From assembly GCF_932294415.1 (NCBI RefSeq), contig NC_065536.1:55057854-55121853 (forward strand): a stretch of 64,000 bases of DNA, in the 5' to 3' direction. Positions 1 to 16,119 of this stretch are shown piece after piece (within the stretch, counting starts at the first letter, position 1; each line of letters opens with the position of its first letter). Under the pieces are notes generated by a model that ran no database searches, was not told the origin of the DNA, and saw only the letters and a list, made by a program, of their open reading frames with translations. A program made the translations under genes and the position numbers. This stretch comes from Quercus robur. Its lineage: Eukaryota > Streptophyta > Magnoliopsida > Fagales > Fagaceae.

Positions 1-1348
1 ATCCTTTGGATCCTTAGCAGTCTTTTGCTGCTTCATGCCCTTTTGAGGGGGCAACTTTCCCTCCTCAATCTCTTGCAACGGCCTTTTCTTCTTTAAGTCC
101 CTTATCACATGCAGGCTTGGATCGGTAGGGAGAGGAGCGAGAGGGGGAGGAAGAGTTGCAGGAACTTGGGATTTGGGTACTTCTTATGAAGTTGCCCCTT
201 GTTCCTGGACGCCATGAGGTCTCGCAGGCTTCTCCTCTGGTTTAGAGTCATCTCTTCTTCCTCGGATTCGGAGTCAATCTGAGCAACCACCAGGCCCGGA
301 ATGTTGGCTGTAGAAAGCTTGTCAATATCAGCCTCGGACTCCGAGAGTATTATCGGCCCACCTGAAGCTTCACCTTCGTCCTAAAGGCGAAATTGGTCTA
401 TCTCGGCTGAGAGGGACAAGTGTGCAGAATCTGTCCCCTCTCTTGGAGCAGCTACTTCCTGGGCAACACACTGGATGGGCAACTGGACGGGTGGAAGATC
501 TCTCCGAGCAACGAATCCTGGCTTAGATACGTCTATCCAATTCAACCGAGGATCGCCGGCCTTTATTACTTAATCTATGTCCTAGAATATACGAGATAGA
601 GGCTCGTAGTCCAAGATTAAAGGATCAGCCTGTAATTGTCTGTCCTCGCTTACGAATATTTCGAATTTCAGCAATTTGTTAAGGGCCTGTACGTTCACCA
701 AACTTAGCCTCGGAGCGACGTGGTTTTTGTCTGCAAAAATTCATCCGAGAAGAAAACGATGGTTAGGACAACAAAACTATCATCTGAGAAGACGGAATAT
801 TAAGGAAACTAAACTACGGGACCTAATCCTAATGCACCCCACCTAGATCCCCCACTCGAGTTGGGCAGTAAAGACCGTCATGCCATTCCCCGGAAACCAG
901 GAAGTAATCATCCTTCATACCCTTGTTTGACTTGGGAAGGCACGATATCAGTCTGACGATGTCGGACCGGGACTTTAGGTAATACCTCGCACTGGTGAGC
1001 TTATAGCACTCATACAGGTGGACCACATCAAGCCACGTGAGCCCCAAGCCCATCTTCTCGTTGAGAGCGTCCACATAACCCAAAACCCTAAAGAGGTTGG
1101 GGGCATACTAGTGGGGAGTCAGCTTGTGGTTAATAAGGTAGTTCCTAGTTACCCTACCCATGGGCAGCGTCATTCCTCCCTCCAAGAAGGCAATTATCAT
1201 AATGACGACCTCACCTACTTCTCTATCAATAAGAATGCGGTCTGGGGCACAATATTACAGGGCTACTCCCTGTGGAATACGGTACTTAGCCCTAAAACCG
1301 TCCATAGCGGTCGGGGAATCTACTAAGTACTTGAACCTACCCATCTAA
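1..1348 (-). pseudogene. Degenerate antisense ORF (aORF) of the gypsy element, two exons
   Basis: Reading on the minus strand from an ATG at 1348, a frame runs to about 843 and includes the string SGEWHDGLYCPTRVGDLGG. It then meets a good intron: donor AG|GTGGGG at 842-841 and acceptor TTTTTGCAG|AC at 733-731, 112 nt. The frame resumes at 730 and continues toward position 1 with an acidic serine/glutamate-rich stretch (SESEEEE near 245-270). At least two in-frame stops interrupt exon 1 (one near 1255, one near 1110) and more occur in exon 2 (near 590-570 and 380), so this copy is dead. The product resembles the plant transposon-associated antisense ORFs of Tat elements; its biochemical role is unknown. 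No conserved enzyme motif was recognised. Confidence 0.5.
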
Positions 1349-1830
1349 GCAAACGCAAGGGGCATTAAAAAGTCTTTCGAAAGAAAAGAGAACCGAGGAG
1401 GCCGGCTGAGGAGAAAACAGTCTGAGGAAGAGGTAAAAACTTACGAAAAACGAATGAGTGACACTGCAGAGAGTTCTAGAGAAGTTGAGAGTTCTTGAAA
1501 ATTTGAAAACTTTTGCAAAATGAGGAGAGAGAAGTCCTTCAAGCGCCTTTTAAGGGGGAGAGATTAAATGGGAGTTATCCCGCTCGAACTTCGAAGAAAA
1601 AGGTTCACCGTTGGATATGCGCCTCACCGTCAGATCTGGGGAACAAGGCGCCGCCTGGAGCAATCAATGGCGCCTCATGAACTTCGAAATGACAACAACA
1701 ATTATAAGGCGCGTTAAACCGTACTCCCACACGTGTAAATCAAGGGGGGAGTTGACTTCATCTCTTGGGAATCAAAATCCCACTTTTCTCCTCGGATGAG
1801 AGAGAAAAAACAGGAATTTTGAGGGGCTAT

Positions 1831-2616
1831 TGTAGAGATAAAGGCCCAGAATAACATGTTGGGCCTTTGTCCAGGACAGCTGAATTGTCCGAGAAGAAAC
1901 AAGTAGTTATCAGGGTTTCCCACTGGGAGACTTATAAATGAGGGACGAACGGAATGTGATTCAAGGAGAGGCTCCTCCTCGGATATGGTAAAGACAGCTC
2001 GAGCACATATTCCAGCAACTAAAGTAACCCTCCAAGAAACTCCAGCAATAGGAACGTGTCTCATGAACGTGCAAGAAGGAAGGAAACTCAAAAATATCTA
2101 AGGGAAAGCTGCTACCACTGCATTAAATGCACTACAGCTACTTTTCTGGCCGCATTTATGTGGAGAAGACCTCTAAACAGTGCTACCTCAGTGAACGCAA
2201 CTCACAGAAAGCCAAAGAAGGTGTCTGATGGGACAGGTACTCAAGTAAGGGCTCAGATGATCAACAAGTGTAGGATCAAGATGGTCCAAAAAGGGCTATA
2301 TAACATGAAAGACCCTCCATGGGATGGGAGTGGGGGGGGGGGGGAGGGGGGGGGGGAGAAAAACTGTAAACAAATCTATAATAGAGCTTTAAGCATAAAA
2401 TATCTAAGAATCAGCGTCCTTGGACCAATCTGAGAACATTATTCCTTAACAAACTTCTGTTATCTTTCTCTTTTTAGCATCAAAACCTGTTTTTCTGTTA
2501 TTTGGTTCACGCAAGTCCAGTTTCCCAACCCATTCTCTACAAATTTATTGTTTTGGGCTATTTTGGGCTTAAGTTCATATATCTGTTGGGCTAGAAGTCT
2601 AAAGCTGGTCCTTACA
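1831..2616 (+). repeat. 3' LTR of the gypsy element (786 bp)
   Basis: It starts TGTAGAGATAAAGGCCC and ends GGTCCTTACA, the TG..CA termini expected of an LTR. Its left end contains a small palindrome (AAGGCCCA...TGGGCCTT, 1841-1867). Possible TATA boxes are TATAAATGA near 1933 and CTATATAA near 2297. An interrupted G run lies at 2331-2357. The 5' partner lies outside the window, so LTR identity and insertion age cannot be estimated. Confidence 0.6.
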
Positions 2617-2809
2617 TGTAGTATCCAATAGTATTTTCAAAATTATGGCGTAACCAGTATCATTAAAATTGTAAGGAAAAATGATTTTAGTACCTCCAAT
2701 TCTCCAAATATTTTGGTTAAACTAATGTCCTATATATATAATAACTCAAACCAACATCAATAGCACCACTACAATTCACCATTCCAATGTGTAAATACAG
2801 ATTACATAC

Positions 2810-2812
2810 TAG

Positions 2813-2846
<34 letters not shown>

Positions 2847-3231
2847 GGCAAAATTTAGAGAAAATCCAATTAGATTCTACAATTAAAGTCCAACTTTGCG
2901 TCATGTGTCCTAAATTATTTATTTTTAGAGAGAGTTTTATTTCTTAATTTTGAAACTAAATGTGAAATCACATCATAAATATCCATCCAAATGAGTTATT
3001 GTGTACAAAAATTAAAGAGTCTAGAATTAATGAACATAAAAAAATTTAAAAAAATGGACAATTCTTATTTTCTATCTAATAATATTCTTACAAGACTTTT
3101 TAAGGAGTTAAAAAAATATATATAAGAATGGCTATCAATAATATTTAAATTATATATGTAAGAACTATATTATGCATCTTAATGTATATCTATTAAATAT
3201 ATCCATGCATATATATGGGGTTACAAGCTAG
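2810..3231 (+). mobile_element. AT-rich dispersed repeat, Helitron-like 3' end
   Basis: The block begins in a TA microsatellite and reads AATAGGCAAAATTTAGAGAA, then CATGTGTCCTAAATTATTTA. It ends with a short hairpin (CCATGCATATATATGG, 3203-3218) followed by CTAG before T at 3228-3232. The same internal sequence recurs at about 30.58-30.93 kb and 30.94-31.4 kb. A terminal hairpin followed by CTAG|T is the usual 3' end of plant non-autonomous Helitrons. No RepHel coding sequence is present, and the 5' TC end is not certain. Confidence 0.4.
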
Positions 3232-3244
3232 TATATATAGAGAA

Positions 3245-3415
3245 TAATACCTGTGCCACATAAAGTGGCACAACTTGTGCTACAACTCATTTGTGTGGCG
3301 AGTTGTAAGTGGTAGAGAGGTAATGGTGGATCCATGTAGGGTCACCTCTCTACCACTCACAACTCGCCTCGTGAGCGAGTTGTGCCACTTTCTGTGCCAC
3401 TAGCACAACTCGTAT
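3245..3415. repeat. Fold-back element (imperfect long hairpin, MITE-like)
   Basis: The left arm (about 3252-3331) and right arm (about 3343-3400) are reverse complements over roughly 55-60 bases. Both contain a GTGGCACA/GTGGCACAA motif, then GGCGAGTTGT, then AGTGGTAGAGAGGT, around a loop of about 12-20 bases. The GC content is clearly higher than in the surrounding DNA. It has no coding capacity. Target-site duplication not resolved. Confidence 0.55.
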
Positions 3416-4038
3416 ATAAAAGCAGAGACCTCATGTTAAAGAGTATGAGATTGTGCCATGTGGCGAATTCCTTAAAGTTTTCTTTATTTAGGGTTCTAAA
3501 TCAACATAGTTTGCATTTATATCAAAGTATTAGTTCATTAAATTAGCCAATAAAGTAAATGCATATATTAATTATCTATAGTTGTGTATTAATTATTTAT
3601 ATCAAAAGAATTTATATGATTATTTTTATAAACTCTATATAAGAGATAATTTTTAGTTGGAATAATAATAAGAAGAAATTTAGAATAAGAAATTCTTACT
3701 CATGTTTAGTTACTTTGAATTCGCTAAAATAAATCTTAGTCCTTTAAATTTTTTAACTCCTTTCAGTCACATATAATATATATGTGTGTAATAAAATAAA
3801 TATATTTATTTTGTTATAGCATAATGAAATTTTAATATAATTTTTCTAAGATTTATATGAGAAACAAAAAAAAATTATGTGAGAAACAATTAAAACACTA
3901 TATCATGCAACAATTGAAGCAATGTCAAATAGAAAGGGAAAAAAATTAGTAACACACCATCAAGAATGTAAAAAATAATAATAATAATTGAAGGATATAT
4001 GCATTTTTTTAGTAGTTAGGCATGAAACATGCTATATT
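3416..4038. other. AT-rich intergenic DNA without recognisable genes
   Basis: Long A/T runs with no coherent reading frame. The word CACTATATCATGCAAC at 3896-3911 resembles the LINE target site at 4039, which looks like a local sequence coincidence or an old duplication. Nothing else seen. Confidence 0.6.
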
Positions 4039-4054
4039 AATCACTATATCATGC

Positions 4055-4972
4055 CCTCTTTGCAACAACCACGTGGAAACTATTGACCATCTTCTTAGGG
4101 AATGCCAGGCCTCGGTTAGTTTTTGGAATCAGCTTGGAGTTCCTACAAAAGCTATTCAATCCTTTGGTCTCCCCCTTTTGGATTGGCTGCATATCAATAG
4201 CACTTGCGGCTTCACTTCAAGACACCTCCACATTCCTTGGAAAACTCTCTTCATTTTTGGGCTATGGACCTTATGGCTAAACAGAAATTCTATGGCTTTC
4301 CAAGGAAGCAGCCCAACCCCTCTATTGCCAAGATCTGTATTGCAAAAGCTGCTGAATTTCACTTTCTCATCCAAGGAGCTGATGCACAAAACAAAAAAAT
4401 TCAGCACCCCGTCTCTTGGACCAAGCCGGACCTAGGATGGTATAAACTAAACACGGATGCATCTGTTCTGCTATCCTCAAACTGTGCAGGTGGGGGTGGG
4501 CTTATAAGGGACTCTTATGGCTCTTGGATTAGAGGTTTTTCTAGACTCATTGGTGCCTCAAACTGCCTTCTTGCTGAGATTTGGGCTTTGCGAGATGGCA
4601 TCACTATGGCCAGAAACCTCAACATTACCAAGCTTGTTATTAATGTTGATGCTGTTGAGGTCATTTCCCTTTTCTCTAAACCAAGTAGTGATAATCGGCT
4701 AACCCAGCCTATCGTGGATGATTGCAGGAACATGCTCCAAGTTTTCCAGGAATACCACATGCAGCACTGCTTCAGGGAAACTAACAAAGTTGCTGATCTT
4801 CTTGCAAAACTTGGCCGCGGCCAATCTGAACCTTTTATTTCTTATGTAACGCCTCCTTTTGTTGTATTGGAGGCTCTTTCCTTTGATTGTAATGCTGTTC
4901 CTTGTACCCGTTTGATTTGGGCTCCAACTGCTTTTGATTAATCTTATTAGCCCCGTATTTTACCCAAAAAAA
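4055..4972 (+). mobile_element. 5'-truncated LINE (L1 type): zinc knuckle and RNase H remnant
   Basis: The 3' end of a non-LTR retrotransposon ORF2. A zf-RVT-type motif (CPLCNN...ETIDHLLREC, from 4053) and LFIFGLWTLWLNRN are in one frame. After a frameshift near 4290-4310 the next frame holds an RNase H type 1 domain. Its acidic residues are visible in NTDAS, AEIWALRDG, VINVDAVEV and NKVADLLAKLG. The body ends in a short A run and is flanked by a 16-bp target-site duplication with one mismatch (4039-4054 and 4973-4988). The 5' truncation and target duplications are typical of target-primed reverse transcription. Reverse transcriptase is absent and the copy is dead. Confidence 0.85.
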
Positions 4973-4988
4973 AATCATTATATCATGC

Positions 4989-5627
4989 AATTTTCAATTT
5001 GTGAACACTTATGTATAGTGTGATTTCTGTTTTGTCTATAAGATAACTAAAGATTAAAATTTTTCACAAGGAAATTTATTCAAAAAAAATTTTTATACAA
5101 CGATAGTTGGAGGATCTGAATCATAAATGTCTCTATTGGAAATTGAGGTGTCAACTAATTAAGCATTTAAGCTACAAGATTCATTGTAAACTTATTGAAA
5201 TATTAGAGAAAACTAATAATAAGTTTTATGTTTCATTTTCATAATGGCAACCATTAAAAATAAACTATGAGAAAGAAGAAACAATACAGGACAGTATTAT
5301 GAAATCAATATGGGAATTCTTAGCAATATTATTTATTTATTTTTTTTTTTGGCTTAACAAGGTAATATGAAATCAAATTTAGTATTAGCTTTTAAGTTAA
5401 AGAAGCACTATTTTATGACATTTTATTGGGGTTCAAAAGGAACAAGATTCATAAGAGAGATTGTATGTAAGTTTACACAGGAATCTAGGAAGTGCAAAGA
5501 ATTATCTTCAACAGCATGAAGTTTATAGCCCAAGTAGAGAGAAAATGATTAAAGTTTGGGGAGTATACATCAAATGGCTTGTGATAGCCAAAAATATGAT
5601 ACAAATTTAGACATTTGAAGCATCCCT
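4989..5627. other. 3' flank of the aminotransferase gene
   Basis: AT-rich sequence downstream (minus-strand sense) of the stop codon at 5628. It probably includes the 3' UTR and polyadenylation region of the aminotransferase. No separate gene or repeat was recognised. Confidence 0.5.
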
Positions 5628-11701
<6,074 letters not shown>

Positions 11702-12628
11702 GATGAAGTAGTAACCTTCTCACAGATGTTACCCCTATCCAGAAAGAAGGTGAAACACAAACCTATGAACTCAGTTCCCTAACATGAATTTATAAATAAA
11801 TAAATAAAGAACATGAGCTAGTAACAAGCCAAGCCAAGAAATGCCATGAAGAATAACTACATGGTAAATACTAAATAACATATTTTTCATTTTAATTGTT
11901 TGAATTAAGAAATATGAAGATGCCTATACACTCTTTAAGTTTTTTTTTTGGGTGATAATTCAACAGTTAGTAAAGGGGGCTTTGATTCTTTTGAAATTTG
12001 GAGGTCTCCATTGAAAACTCCCGGAAGTGCCAATTAAACGACAGATATGTAGACAAACCCAGATTTCATGTAACTGATAACAATCTTCTGCTAAAGCAAA
12101 GATGGCAAAGGTCATTCATTAGGCTTCGGCAATTAAAAGTCACTCTCAATACTTCAATAACCAAATAATTAACAGACATTAAAATCAGTTTCAAAATATT
12201 TAACTCTTATTTGACAATCAAACAGGGGAAAAATAATAATAAATCCACAATTAACGCAGAATGGATGTTTAAGACTGAACAAAAAAATTGACTAAATAAG
12301 ACTGAAAGAATAATGATAATATTCATGGTTAACAAAATAGCAAGGCCAGTGAACAACAATCTCTATCAAACAGAATCATAGTTAAAACTGAACATGCGTG
12401 GATCCAAAAAGCCTATTTAGAACATAAATGCCCATATTCATAACCATGAAAAAAGAAAACAAGAAAAAAGAAAATCAAAGAGACAATAAAATAAATATAT
12501 ACCCAATAAACAGTCCTAATCTCAGAAACAAAACACAATTTGTTAGCATAAACAACAAAATAGATTATATATATATTTTATGTTTCAGCTGGGTTTCAAA
12601 CGGTGATTATTGAGATTGAAGTAGGTAC

Positions 12629-12760
12629 CTGTGAACTGGGTTTGGAGTTTTTATCCGCGCGAGAGGCTATAGCTAGCTCAGTTCATGTGTTAAGCACAGA
12701 GATACGCACGCCCAAGTTGTGACTGTTTTATGTGTTCCTGACAAAAATCCGGAGTTTTTT
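12629..12760 (-). promoter_or_regulatory. Probable 5'-UTR exon and promoter end of the aminotransferase gene
   Basis: In minus-strand sense, CCAGTTCACAG|GTACCT at 12629/12628 is a strong donor site at the end of a GC-richer stretch. The coding ATG at 11701 is preceded by acceptor-like TAG sites (for example near 11738). A leader intron of about 0.9 kb is therefore likely. The transcription start cannot be fixed from sequence alone, and no convincing TATA box was identified. Confidence 0.4.
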
Positions 12761-14230
12761 TTTTCGTCTTAGCCAAAAGATATATCATATATCACGTGGC
12801 ACTATGGGAACGCAAATACCAAGAGAGCCACTGAAAATTAGTGTGGATTATTTGGATTCTGTATATATTTTAAAGCCAAACGGATAAAGTTCATGCAAGA
12901 AGAGTGGCCTAGCTTCAAACTATGAGTTCTTGGTTTAAAATCCACGGGGTCCAATCTCTTTTGATACATTATTGCACCACATCCTTCACTCTCTTTGAAT
13001 GTAATGGTTCATGTTTGTTTGTCCAAGTCTTTGTCTCTGTCTCTCTCTCACAATTTGGTGTGTTTTATTTTATTTTTATTTTTGTACTTCTTCTGGGTAG
13101 TGTGGTCATGAAAGAGCAATTCAATTCAGAGTGTTCAGTCATATTTTGTAATGTTTCATTCACTTTCACATTTTCTATATACGCGGCAGGACTTTGGTTA
13201 GGTTAGACTTAACCAAGTTTGGTTTATTAGCATTATTTGATGATGATAATGCTAATTATATTATTATTATTAATTCATGATCGAATCAACCAGGATAATG
13301 TAAAAGTATTAATACAATAATATGATATATAGGAGTGGGGGGTGAAAAATAAGCACAAAAATACAGTTCATCGAACAAGAGAATTGATTATTGCGAAGAA
13401 AACTAATCTGACCCATGTCTTCATCTTTATGTCGGCATCTTTGATAGTAGTAGATTTGGACAAAACACTATTCACCCAAAGATAATTGACAAAACACTTC
13501 ATCAATAAAAAAAGTGATTATTCTTTTTTTATTTTAATAAATACAATAAGATTTATTTGAGTATGCAATCAAGGACGTCCCTTCCTAAAAAGGTAGTTGC
13601 CTTGGTTTGACAAACAAGGCATCCCACACTTTGCTTGAAAACACCAAAACATGGCCACGCCAATTTCACTAATTCCACTAAAAAGATAATTGCCATAAAA
13701 AAACAAGTTAGACAACCTCTAATGTAAGTAATTGTTTTAGTATCCAATCTCCTTACTCTTGCTAGCAATAGGTTGTACTAGTCATTTTTCTTCTCAGCAA
13801 TCTGATAATGCAAATTCATTGCCAACTGCAAATCCAATCTCTTGAATACTCCAAGGCTACTTGAAGATTTGTGATTGCCTTTATGGTTTCTAGGAACGAT
13901 CCTCTACACTCAGGGTTGATCAAAAGTGTTTCGATTAATTCTCCTCTCAAAGGTATGACACTGTGAAGAGGGTGAAGGTATAGAGACTACACAAGTTTCT
14001 CTCTCAAGGATTGATAGACTCTCATTTTTTTTTTTTTTTGATGACGACAGACTCTCATTCGTTCATTGATTTTTAAGAGTTTTAATTTTGTTCTTATAGG
14101 TGTCATACAATTACAATTGAAATAAAGACAAAAATTTGAATGCACAAAAATATGCAATTACAACAGGAACTTTTGACAAAGAAATTAATTACCAACACAA
14201 AGCCAACTACAATGTAACACTAATAAAATG

Positions 14231-14420
14231 TGTGTTCCAATTAGCTTAGCTGATAAAATCTCAAATGGTAGAATAAAAGACCTAGGGATTAATCTCCGTC
14301 TACATCAAAATCTGATTGATTTTTTTTAAAAAAAAAATAATTATTATCTTGATTTGATGATAAAAAACACAATCATCAAAAGTGAGGATCATAGGTTAAA
14401 ACTCTATAAAAAAATTAAAT
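14231..14420 (+). mobile_element. tRNA-derived SINE inserted in copy A, 12-bp target duplication
   Basis: The insert starts with a tRNA-like head: box A-like TTAGCTTAGCTGATAAA and box B-like GGGATTAATCTCCG. It ends in an A-rich tail. It is bounded by the direct repeat ACTAATAAAATG (14219-14230 and 14421-14432). The paralogous site in copy B (about 17222-17236) has a single ACTAATAAAATG and no insert. The insertion therefore happened after the tandem duplication. Confidence 0.75.
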
Positions 14421-15099
14421 ACTAATAAAATGATTACATGAGATGTAATTTAAATCCAATTAATGAATGATATAAGTTATATAATAAAAAATTAAGACAT
14501 AAACGGATCGTAGAAAAAGGCATATAGATTGGCAAAAATCTAGCTCTTTATTCCTAAACCCCTTTTCTTTTCTTTTCTTTGTTGGGTAAAAAGTCTTGTG
14601 GGTTTCCTTTTGTAGTCAAGCGGATTGGTACGAAATTAAACAATGGAGAGAGACATCCTGAAAACTCTGTGGCCCAAGGTCCCTGAACCATTGGAGAACA
14701 TCAAACGCATCAGCTAAATTGGAGAAGCGGCCTATCTGTGTTCCATGGAGGGCTCATTATTGTTAACAGTTCAGTGGCAATCCAACATGCACAAGTATGT
14801 GAGACCCTCACCCCTTATCTGGGCTGCAAGGGTTATTTATATATTCGGTGGGCCTATGAATCAAGTACTTCTATCACCAGCAAAATTGCGACTATGTGTA
14901 CTTTCCGCATGATAGTGTCCTTAGAGATGAAGAAATATTATGTCTATAATATTTTTATAAATGACAAGTTATTACGGATTGTTATTAGTAGACAAAAAAG
15001 TAATTTTAGTAGTTTGTTTAAATTATAACCAATAATAATTTACCACCTATGATTTGTTGTAATACTTCTCTTAAACATGAGATTGTGAGCTTGTAATTT

Positions 15100-15240
15100 T
15101 TTTTTTATTGGCGTGTGCTCTTGATAGTTGTTGTTTATCATTAAATTAAGATACCAATTGATTTTTAGTATAGGTGAGGATCGAACATCAAATCTCTTAT
15201 TCGAAAAAAAAAAAAATTTATCAATTAAGTTAACTAGAAT
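15100..15240 (-). mobile_element. Related SINE, minus orientation, in duplication copy A
   Basis: In minus-strand sense it has a box A-like TTAACTTAATTGATAAA, then a box B-like GTTCGATCCTCACC and a body ending near TTAATGATAAACAACTATC. The matching element is at about 17880-18010 in copy B, so this insertion predates the duplication. Confidence 0.55.
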
Positions 15241-16119
15241 CTACATATCATGTCTTTTAAATTCAAGAATATCAAGCAGCAAATATGATTAGGACAGGTA
15301 TTTTATCTCTAGGTTGATTTCATCGTATAATTTACATGTCAAATTGAATCCTAAGCTAAACTTGAGAATAAAGAGCGTTCAGCATCATGTCATGAATCAT
15401 ATCAATTTGGAATCTGGAGCCATTTGTTTCCATTCTCTCACTTTGCCTGCCAATGGTTCTGAGTTGAAAGTTGAAATTCTCATGCACATAGCTTTTGAAT
15501 CCAACTAATTAATGTATATAAAATAAATAAATAAAAAAGTTCAATTTCACACTAGCTTGGAGTTTTTTTTTTTTTTTTTTTTTTTGTTAATGAAGTACTA
15601 GTTTGGAGTTACCTTATGCAACTATCAAAGAGACCATTAATATATAGTTTTAGTCATATAATTTTTTTTAATAAGTCATGTGACTTATTTAAATAATACA
15701 CATAAATAATCTTATATATCGTCACCTAGTAGGTTAGAAGAGATGGTTTGGAGCTAAACTTTGTCCAAATTAAATCGAGACTAATTTTCATTTGCCACTT
15801 TGATTTAGACAAAGTTTGGCTACAAATTAGTTTATAGCCAATGTTTATACTCTACTCAATATATTTTTATTAGATATGAATTTTGATAAATCTATCATTG
15901 AATAACATTTTCCTTTTATATCCTCTATGTTTGCAACATTTTCAGAAGATCAATAGCTATGTAATCAATCGAATGTTTAAATTTCAAGCTTTTTGTAACC
16001 TAACCTTGTGTATTAAAAATAAGTTTATGGATTGATTAGTAAATAATTTTCAATTGGCAAAAAAATTTAACATGTGTTAAGAATATAAAGAACATGTCAT
16101 TTAATAGTTAGATTTATAA

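Larger units (their letters stand above)
1..2616 (+). mobile_element. 3' part of a Ty3/gypsy LTR retrotransposon (Tat/Retand-like)
   Basis: The element runs off the left edge of the window. It is oriented on the plus strand, because a purine-rich tract (TTTTGAGGGGCTAT, ending at 1830) sits directly before the LTR that begins TGTAGAGA at 1831. No gag or pol is inside the window. The internal region instead carries a long reading frame on the opposite strand (separate entry). An antisense ORF between pol and the 3' LTR is a known property of Tat-lineage elements (Retand type). The lineage assignment is inference from that layout, since reverse transcriptase cannot be seen here. Confidence 0.6.
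12935..16119 (+). repeat. Tandem segmental duplication, copy A
   Basis: This 3.2-kb block matches the next block (16120-18855) in the same order and orientation. Landmarks: GTCCAATCTCTTTTGA (12949), AGGAGTGGGGGGTGAAAAA (13332), AACAAGGCATCCCACACTTTG (13612), GGGTTTCCTTTTGTAGTC (14602), GGGCTCATTATTGTTAACAG (14749), TTTGGAGCTAAACTTTGTC (15748), AAGAACATGTCATTTAAT (16087). No open reading frame persists across both copies, so it is not called a gene. Copy A has a SINE insertion that copy B lacks. Confidence 0.8.
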
